Below, piece after piece: positions 15,177-19,899 of a DNA stretch of 19,899 nt. Positions within the stretch are counted from its first letter, which is position 1, and the number at the start of each line of letters is the position of its first letter. This stretch comes from an uncultured Oxalobacteraceae bacterium (GTDB lineage: Bacteria; Pseudomonadota; Gammaproteobacteria; Burkholderiales; Burkholderiaceae), in assembly GCA_946479255.1 (NCBI GenBank), contig CAMLFK010000068.1, forward strand, positions 1 to 19,899, written 5' to 3'. A program made the translations under genes and the position numbers. The notes below the pieces were generated by a model. The model was given only the letters and a program-made list of their open reading frames with translations. It did not search any database and was not told where the DNA came from.

Positions 15177-15188
15177 GCACGATCGTGC
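15177..15188. promoter_or_regulatory. 12-bp palindrome upstream of the etfBA promoter
   Basis: GCACGATCGTGC is a perfect palindrome whose centre lies about 48 bases before the predicted etfB transcript start. It extends right into ATCGTGCTTTAA (15182-15193), and the exact reverse complement TTAAAGCACGAT recurs at 17020-17031, just after etfA and before the acyl-CoA dehydrogenase gene. A TetR-type regulator of fatty-acid/ETF genes is a reasonable guess, not shown. Confidence 0.5.
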
Positions 15189-15218
15189 TTTAATTTAGTC
15201 CTGAAACGGTTTTTCTCT

Positions 15219-15224
15219 TATAAT
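15219..15224 (+). promoter_or_regulatory. etfB promoter -10 box
   Basis: A consensus TATAAT lies 50 bases before the etfB ATG. Transcription would start near 15231, giving a leader of about 44 bases with an AAAGG ribosome-binding site. The -35 is weak (a TTTAGTCC stretch near 15194-15201). Confidence 0.6.
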
Positions 15225-15274
15225 CTAGGCCACTTTAGTCACACGTCTCCTCATACATTTCCAAAGGCACACCT

Positions 15275-16024
15275 ATGAAAGTCCTGGTTCCCGTCAAACG
15301 CGTCGTCGACTACAACGTCAAGGTCCGCGTCAAGTCCGACGGCACTGGCGTCGAAACCGCCAATGTCAAAATGTCGATGAATCCGTTCGACGAAATCGCG
15401 CTCGAAGAAGCCATGCGCCTGAAGGAATCCGGCAAGGTCACCGAAGTGGTGGCGGTATCGTGCGGCGTCACCCAGTGCCAGGAAACCCTGCGCACCGGCA
15501 TGGCGATCGGCGCCGACCGCGCCATCCTGGTCGAAACCACCGCTGAACTCGAACCGCTGGCCGTGGCCAAGCTGCTCAAAGCGCTGGCCGACAAGGAGCA
15601 GCCGCAGCTGATCATCCTCGGCAAGCAGGCCATCGACGACGACTCCAACCAGACCGGCCAGATGCTGGCGGCCCTGCTGGGCTGGCCGCAGGCGACTTTC
15701 GCTTCCAAGGTCGTGCTGGAAGACGGCAAGGTCACCGTGACCCGCGAAGTGGACGGCGGCCTCGAAACCCTGGCACTGAAGCTGCCGGCCATCGTCACCA
15801 CCGACCTGCGCCTGAATGAGCCGCGCTATGTGACGCTGCCGAACATCATGAAGGCCAAGAAAAAGCCGCTGGAAACCGTCAAGCCGGAAGACCTGGGCGT
15901 CGACGTCAGCCCACGCCTGAAGACCCTCAAAGTGGTCGAGCCGGCCAAGCGCAGCGCCGGCATCATCGTCGCCGACGCGGCGGCGCTGGTCGCCAAGCTG
16001 CGCACCGAAGCCAAAGTTATCTGA
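15275..16024 (+). CDS. etfB: Electron transfer flavoprotein, beta subunit
   Basis: This 249-residue protein is the AMP-binding small subunit of ETF, the soluble carrier that takes electrons from acyl-CoA dehydrogenases to ETF-ubiquinone oxidoreductase. It begins [20 protein letters not shown] and shows the beta-subunit pattern [16 protein letters not shown] (36-51), then [37 protein letters not shown] and the C-terminal arm [15 protein letters not shown]. These are the usual ETF-beta blocks in the usual order and length. AAAGG seven bases before the ATG sets the start. etfA follows after 43 bases in the same operon. Confidence 0.97.
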   Translation: MKVLVPVKRVVDYNVKVRVKSDGTGVETANVKMSMNPFDEIALEEAMRLKESGKVTEVVAVSCGVTQCQETLRTGMAIGADRAILVETTAELEPLAVAKLLKALADKEQPQLIILGKQAIDDDSNQTGQMLAALLGWPQATFASKVVLEDGKVTVTREVDGGLETLALKLPAIVTTDLRLNEPRYVTLPNIMKAKKKPLETVKPEDLGVDVSPRLKTLKVVEPAKRSAGIIVADAAALVAKLRTEAKVI

Positions 16025-16067
16025 TCGCGGCCTGGCCGTCCCCGTAAAAGAATTTTAAGGAACAATC

Positions 16068-17000
16068 ATGGTCGCATTAGTAATTGCTGAACACGACAAC
16101 GCATCCCTCAAGGGCAGCACCCACCACACCGTGACCGCCGCGGCCCAATGCGGCGGCGAAGTGCACGTGCTGGTAGCCGGCAGCGCCTGCGGCGCGGCGG
16201 CGGAGCAGGCCGCGCAGATCGCCGGCGTTACCAAGGTGCTGGTGGCTGATGCCGCCCACCTGGCCGACGGCCTGGCCGAGAACGTCGCCGAACAGATCCT
16301 GGCGGTGGCCTCGTCCTACTCGCACATTCTGGCCCCGGCCACCGCCTTCGGCAAAAACGTCCTGCCGCGCGTGGCCGCCAAGCTGGACGTGGCGCAGATC
16401 TCCGAAATCACCAAGGTCGATTCGCCCGACACCTTCGAGCGTCCGATCTACGCCGGTAACGCGATCGCCACCGTGCAGTCGAGCGACAAGATCAAGGTCA
16501 TCACCGTGCGTACCACCGGTTTCGATTCGGCTGCCGCCACCGGCGGTTCGGCCGCTGTCGAAGCCATCGGCGCGGTGGCCGATTCGGGCAAATCCTCGTT
16601 CGTGGGCCGCGAGCTGGCGGTCTCAAGCCGTCCGGAACTGACCGCCGCCAAAGTGATCGTCTCCGGTGGCCGTGGCATGGGCTCGGGCGACAACTTCAAG
16701 CTGTTGGAACCCTTGGCCGACAAGCTGAACGCCGCCATGGGCGCTTCGCGCGCCGCGGTGGACGCCGGCTTCGTGCCGAACGACTGGCAGGTTGGCCAGA
16801 CCGGCAAGATCGTCGCGCCTGCGCTGTACATCGCCGTCGGTATCTCCGGCGCGATCCAGCACCTGGCCGGCATGAAGGATTCGAAGACCATCGTCGCCAT
16901 CAACAAGGATCCGGAAGCGCCGATCTTCTCGGTGGCCGACTACGGCATCGTGGGCGATCTGTTCGAGGTGGTTCCCGACCTGGTCAAACAACTGGGCTAA
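16068..17000 (+). CDS. etfA: Electron transfer flavoprotein, alpha subunit
   Basis: This is the 310-residue FAD-binding large subunit. The C-terminal FAD domain has [20 protein letters not shown] (198-217), then [23 protein letters not shown] (about 225-247) and the stretch [17 protein letters not shown], where ETF-alpha contacts the FAD. Next come [11 protein letters not shown] and [14 protein letters not shown]. The N-terminal domain carries the usual [29 protein letters not shown] block. All signatures are intact. AAGGA six bases before the ATG supports the start. It is co-transcribed with etfB and followed by a strong terminator 57 bases after the stop. Confidence 0.97.
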   Translation: MVALVIAEHDNASLKGSTHHTVTAAAQCGGEVHVLVAGSACGAAAEQAAQIAGVTKVLVADAAHLADGLAENVAEQILAVASSYSHILAPATAFGKNVLPRVAAKLDVAQISEITKVDSPDTFERPIYAGNAIATVQSSDKIKVITVRTTGFDSAAATGGSAAVEAIGAVADSGKSSFVGRELAVSSRPELTAAKVIVSGGRGMGSGDNFKLLEPLADKLNAAMGASRAAVDAGFVPNDWQVGQTGKIVAPALYIAVGISGAIQHLAGMKDSKTIVAINKDPEAPIFSVADYGIVGDLFEVVPDLVKQLG

Positions 17001-17056
17001 AACCTGCCGCACACTAGTCTTAAAGCACGATAGCAAAACCCGTTCGCTGCATATGC

Positions 17057-17108
17057 AAGCCACGGCTGACCCGGCTCACAACGCCGGGTCCGGCGTGGCT
17101 TCTTTTTT
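17057..17108 (+). terminator. Strong rho-independent terminator between etfA and the acyl-CoA dehydrogenase
   Basis: Outer arms AAGCCACG (17057-17064)/CGTGGCTT (17094-17101) enclose a second stem GACCCGGC (17068-17075)/GCCGGGTC (17083-17090). CTTTTTT follows at once. The T-tail ends right against the GGAG ribosome-binding site of the next gene, so no promoter can lie between terminator and start codon. Confidence 0.85.
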
Positions 17109-17120
17109 GGAGATCCGACA

Positions 17121-18908
17121 ATGAGCTATAACGCCCCCCTGAAGGACATGCTGTTCGTGATGAACGAGCTGGCCAACCTGTCCGCCGTGAGCCAGCTGCC
17201 CGGCTGCGAGGACGCCACCCTCGATACCGTCGAGGCGGTCCTCGAAGAAAACGCCAAGTTTTGCGCCGCCGAGATCGCGCCGCTGAACCATTCCAGCGAC
17301 AAGGAACCGAGCTTCTGGCACGACGGCGAGGTCACCACCGCCAAGGGCTTCAAGGAGGCCTTCCGCGACTTCGGGCAGGCCGGCTGGCAGGGCGTGCAGC
17401 ACCCGGTCGATTTCGGCGGCCAGGGCTTGCCCAAGCTGGTCGGCACGCCATGCATCGAAATGCTCAACGCGTCGAGCATTTCGTTCGCGCTGGTGGCGCT
17501 GCTGTCCGATGGTGCGATCGAAGCGCTGCTGACGGCTGGGTCGGACCAGCAGAAGGCGACCTACCTGGAACCGCTGGTGTCGGGCAAATGGACCGGCACC
17601 ATGAACCTGACCGAACCCCAGGCCGGCTCGGACCTGGCGGCCGTGCGCACCCGCGCGGTACCGCAAGGCGACGGCACCTACAAGGTGTCCGGCACCAAGA
17701 TCTTCATCACCTACGGCGAGCATGACATGGCCGAGAACATCGTTCACCTGGTGCTGGCGCGCACGCCCGACGCGCCACCGGGCGTGAAAGGCATCTCGCT
17801 GTTCATCGTGCCCAAGTTCCTCGTCAATGCCGACGGCTCGCTGGGCGCGCGCAACGACGCCCACTGCGTCTCGCTCGAACACAAGCTGGGCATCAAGGCC
17901 AGCCCCACCGCGGTGCTGCAGTTCGGCGACCATGGCGGCGCCATCGGCACGCTGGTGGGGGAGGAAAACCGCGGCCTCGAATACATGTTCATCATGATGA
18001 ACGCGGCCCGCTTCGGCGTCGGCCTGCAGGGCATCGGCCTGGCCGACCGCGCCTACCAACAGGCGGCGGCGTTTGCCAAGGAGCGCGTACAGTCGCGCGA
18101 CGTGGCCGGTTCCAGCGGCCCGGTCGCTATCATCCATCACCCCGACGTGCGCCGCATGCTGATGTCGATGCGTTCGCAGACCGAGGCGGCGCGTGCGCTG
18201 GCGTATGTGGGCGCCTCGCTGTCCGACATCGCCCATCACCATCCGAATGCCGACACCCGCGCCGCCAACCTGGCGGTGTACGAGTACCTGGTCCCGATCA
18301 TCAAGGGCTGGTCCACCGAGATGGCGCAGGACGTCACGCGCGACGGCGTGCAGGTGCACGGCGGCATGGGCTTTATCGAGGAAACCGGCGCGGCCCAGCA
18401 TTACCGCGACGCCAAGATCCTGACGATCTATGAAGGCACGACGGCGATCCAGGCCAATGACCTGGTCGGCCGCAAGACCGTGCGCGATGGCGGCGCGGTG
18501 GCCCGCTCGATCCTGGCCGATGTGCGCGAAGTCGAAGCGCTGCTGGCCGCCGCGGGCGGCGATTTCGCCGCGATCGGCAGCCAGCTGGCGGCCGGCAGCA
18601 CGGCGCTCGAAGCCGTGGTCGAGTATGTTGTCGCGAACATCAAGAGCGACGTGAAGGGCGTGTTCGCCGGCAGCGTGCTGTACCTGAAGCTGGCCGGCAT
18701 CGTGCTGGGCGGCTGGCAGATGGGCCGCGCCGCATTGGCGGCCCAGCGCAAACTCGAAGCGGGCGAGGGCGATGCCGGCTTCTATAAAGCCAAGATCGCC
18801 ACCGCGCGCTTCTTCGCCGACCATGTGCTGTCGCAGGCTGCTGGCTTGCGCAGCGCGGTCGTCGACGGCAGCAGCGGGGTGCTGGCGCTGTCAGAAGATC
18901 AGTTCTAA
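17121..18908 (+). CDS. Acyl-CoA dehydrogenase, DmdC (3-methylmercaptopropionyl-CoA dehydrogenase)-like
   Basis: This 595-residue protein belongs to the long acyl-CoA dehydrogenase branch (ordinary members are about 380-400 residues), with an extra C-terminal helical domain. The core shows GTMNLTEPQAGSDLAAVRTRA (about 158-178), where the flavin contacts lie, then GVQVHGGMGFIEETGAAQHYRDAKI and YEGTTAIQANDLVGRK, which places the catalytic base at Glu438. It oxidises an acyl-CoA to the enoyl-CoA and passes electrons to ETF, whose genes lie immediately upstream. DmdC-type enzymes act on methylmercaptopropionyl-CoA, but many relatives act on other medium/long acyl-CoAs, so the substrate is open. 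GGAG eight bases upstream fixes the ATG. Confidence 0.92.
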   Translation: MSYNAPLKDMLFVMNELANLSAVSQLPGCEDATLDTVEAVLEENAKFCAAEIAPLNHSSDKEPSFWHDGEVTTAKGFKEAFRDFGQAGWQGVQHPVDFGGQGLPKLVGTPCIEMLNASSISFALVALLSDGAIEALLTAGSDQQKATYLEPLVSGKWTGTMNLTEPQAGSDLAAVRTRAVPQGDGTYKVSGTKIFITYGEHDMAENIVHLVLARTPDAPPGVKGISLFIVPKFLVNADGSLGARNDAHCVSLEHKLGIKASPTAVLQFGDHGGAIGTLVGEENRGLEYMFIMMNAARFGVGLQGIGLADRAYQQAAAFAKERVQSRDVAGSSGPVAIIHHPDVRRMLMSMRSQTEAARALAYVGASLSDIAHHHPNADTRAANLAVYEYLVPIIKGWSTEMAQDVTRDGVQVHGGMGFIEETGAAQHYRDAKILTIYEGTTAIQANDLVGRKTVRDGGAVARSILADVREVEALLAAAGGDFAAIGSQLAAGSTALEAVVEYVVANIKSDVKGVFAGSVLYLKLAGIVLGGWQMGRAALAAQRKLEAGEGDAGFYKAKIATARFFADHVLSQAAGLRSAVVDGSSGVLALSEDQF

Positions 18909-18916
18909 GCTATAAT
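18887..18916 (+). promoter_or_regulatory. Promoter overlapping the acyl-CoA dehydrogenase stop; possible leaderless transcript
   Basis: TATAAT (18911-18916) lies immediately after the dehydrogenase stop and just nine bases before the ATG at 18926. A 4/6 -35 match, ctgtca, lies 18 bases upstream. Transcription would start around 18923, leaving almost no leader, and there is no ribosome-binding site. The 13 bases TCTAAGCTATAAT (18904-18916) are identical to those at the alaS promoter (11852-11864). Confidence 0.5.
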
Positions 18917-18925
18917 TTTGGCGCT

Positions 18926-19258
18926 ATGCCAAATCAGATCATCACAGTCACTACCGCAAGTGTACGCGGGAAGCGCCTTACCAAGGCCTTCCTGTGGCTG
19001 TGCACGATCGTGTTCGCGCTTCAGCTGATCGTCTCGTTCTCCCACAATCACGACGTCCAGGATGAACTGGCGGACTGCGTCACCTGCCAGGTGAGCAGCC
19101 ATGTCACCGGCGTGCTGCCGGCGGCGCCGCCCGAACTGCTGGCCATCTTCCTCGTCATCGCCTACCTGGCCGCCCGCCGGCCGGAGTACGCCAGCGTCGT
19201 CACACGCAGCTATCTGATCCCACCGCGGCAAGCTCCGCCCGCGCATTTTCCTCTGTAA
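18926..19258 (+). CDS. Small His/Cys membrane protein (DUF2946-like), upstream of a TonB receptor
   Basis: This 110-residue protein has one clear membrane helix (about 20-39), followed by SHNHDVQDELADCVTCQ with His40/His42 and Cys51/Cys54, a second hydrophobic segment (about 70-83) and a basic/proline-rich tail ending RQAPPAHFPL. The layout, HxH plus CxxC after an N-terminal helix and a terminal RxxPP tail, resembles DUF2946-type proteins. Those often lie next to TonB receptor or metal-transport genes. A role in metal handling is an inference from those residues and the neighbour. The ATG is the only start in the region and seems to lack a ribosome-binding site, fitting the promoter next to it. 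Confidence 0.65.
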   Translation: MPNQIITVTTASVRGKRLTKAFLWLCTIVFALQLIVSFSHNHDVQDELADCVTCQVSSHVTGVLPAAPPELLAIFLVIAYLAARRPEYASVVTRSYLIPPRQAPPAHFPL

Positions 19259-19274
19259 CTAGTTCCTGACCAGC

Positions 19275-19299
19275 CGCGCGCCGCCATTGTTGGCGCGCG
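19275..19299. repeat. GC-rich hairpin before the TonB receptor gene
   Basis: CGCGCGCC (19275-19282) and GGCGCGCG (19292-19299) form an 8-bp stem with a nine-base loop, 35 bases before the receptor ATG. There is no T-tail, so it may be a leader hairpin or a protein site rather than a terminator. Confidence 0.4.
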
Positions 19300-19333
19300 C
19301 CGCTGCGCCTTGTCCACATCATAGAACTGAAAC

Positions 19334-19899
19334 ATGAAAATGAAACCTGCACTCTGCGTGCCGGCGCTGCTCGCGCTCGCGCCTTCCATCATCCACGCTG
19401 CCGAAGACGATGCCCTCCAACTGGTCGAAGTCGTGGGCCGCCGTTCCACCGGGGCTTATCATGCGCTGGAAGCCACCGGCACCAAGACCGACCTGGCCCT
19501 GCGCGAGCTGCCCCAAGCGGTGCGCGTGATGTCGCGCCAGTCGCTCGACGATCTCGGCGCCGTGCGCGTCGACGATGCGCTTGATTTCGTCGGCGGCGTC
19601 TCGCGCCAGAATAACTTCGGCGGCATGTGGGACAACATCGCCATCCGTGGCCTGGCCGGCGACATGAACAACGGCATGGCGCTGCTGCAGAACGGTTTTG
19701 CCGCCAACCGTGGCTTCAACGCCCCGCGCGACACCGCCAATATCGAACGCATCGAATTCCTGAAGGGCGCCGCCGCCTCCCTGTACGGGGCCAGCGAGCC
19801 GGGCGGCACGCTCAACATCGTCACCAAGTCGCCGCTGTGGCGCGCCGGCCATGCGGTCGAGGCTTACGCCGGCAGCTATGACTTCTACCGCGCCGCCAT
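19334..19899 (+). CDS. TonB-dependent (siderophore-type) receptor, 5' part
   Basis: The first 188 residues are visible and the gene runs off the window. A signal peptide (MKMKPALCVPALLALAPSIIHA) is followed by a TonB-box-like VEVVG (31-35) and a plug domain. The plug shows RELPQAVRVMSRQSLDDLG (57-75), IAIRGLAGDM (102-111), and IERIEFLKGAAASLYGASEP followed by GGTLNIVTK (137-165). These are the standard plug blocks of TonB-dependent siderophore receptors, outer-membrane channels that take up ferric siderophores using energy from TonB-ExbBD. Two ATGs (19334, 19340) are possible; neither has a good ribosome-binding site. The beta-barrel and ligand specificity are not visible. It lies 75 bases after the small His/Cys gene, so they may be co-expressed. 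Confidence 0.9.
   Translation, partial: MKMKPALCVPALLALAPSIIHAAEDDALQLVEVVGRRSTGAYHALEATGTKTDLALRELPQAVRVMSRQSLDDLGAVRVDDALDFVGGVSRQNNFGGMWDNIAIRGLAGDMNNGMALLQNGFAANRGFNAPRDTANIERIEFLKGAAASLYGASEPGGTLNIVTKSPLWRAGHAVEAYAGSYDFYRAA

Noticed and set aside
17076..18824. 582-residue open frame antisense to the acyl-CoA dehydrogenase
   Set aside because: Same cause; it would also begin inside a strong coding gene and has no recognisable domain.

Overview
The window looks like a stretch of chromosome from a GC-rich betaproteobacterium, most likely Oxalobacteraceae (Massilia, Duganella or Janthinobacterium type). That placement rests on inference from the gene set: PEP-CTERM protein, DUF3597, alaS, a TusA-like protein, etfBA and a DmdC-like acyl-CoA dehydrogenase, with protein resemblance judged by eye. 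I see no rRNA, tRNA, CRISPR array, phage module or transposase gene.

Region 1 (1-3968) is a divergent envelope/polyamine-type locus. Leftward run a DUF350 membrane protein and an SPFH-domain protein cut by the window edge. Rightward run a membrane-anchored spermidine-synthase-like enzyme and, overlapping it by one base, an FAD-dependent oxidoreductase with a twin-arginine leader. DUF350 proteins and polyamine-type enzymes also occur together around E. coli yjfL, so this may be one functional unit. It is the best candidate here for a poorly described system.

Region 2 (3965-7668) holds a relatively AT-rich PEP-CTERM gene, a small interrupted reading frame, and a 754-residue fusion of a family-1 glycosidase-like domain to an RmlD-like sugar-nucleotide reductase. 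The 420-base gap after it is full of inverted repeats, including a 122-bp nested palindrome with perfect 17-bp ends and flanking ATCA direct repeats.

Region 3 (7669-10994) encodes mostly uncharacterised envelope or small proteins: a membrane/coiled-coil/zinc-ribbon protein, a DUF3597 protein with a partner gene, a lipoprotein with a possible discoidin-like fold, and a DUF1294 membrane protein.

Region 4 (11029-17000) is core metabolism: a glycerophosphodiester phosphodiesterase, alaS, a TusA-family sulfur carrier and etfBA. Several promoters here carry palindromes that may be operators.

Region 5 (17121-19899) has an acyl-CoA dehydrogenase that would donate electrons to EtfBA, a small His/Cys membrane protein, and the start of a TonB-dependent receptor. 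A strong terminator sits directly before the dehydrogenase ribosome-binding site, which suggests read-through or attenuation.
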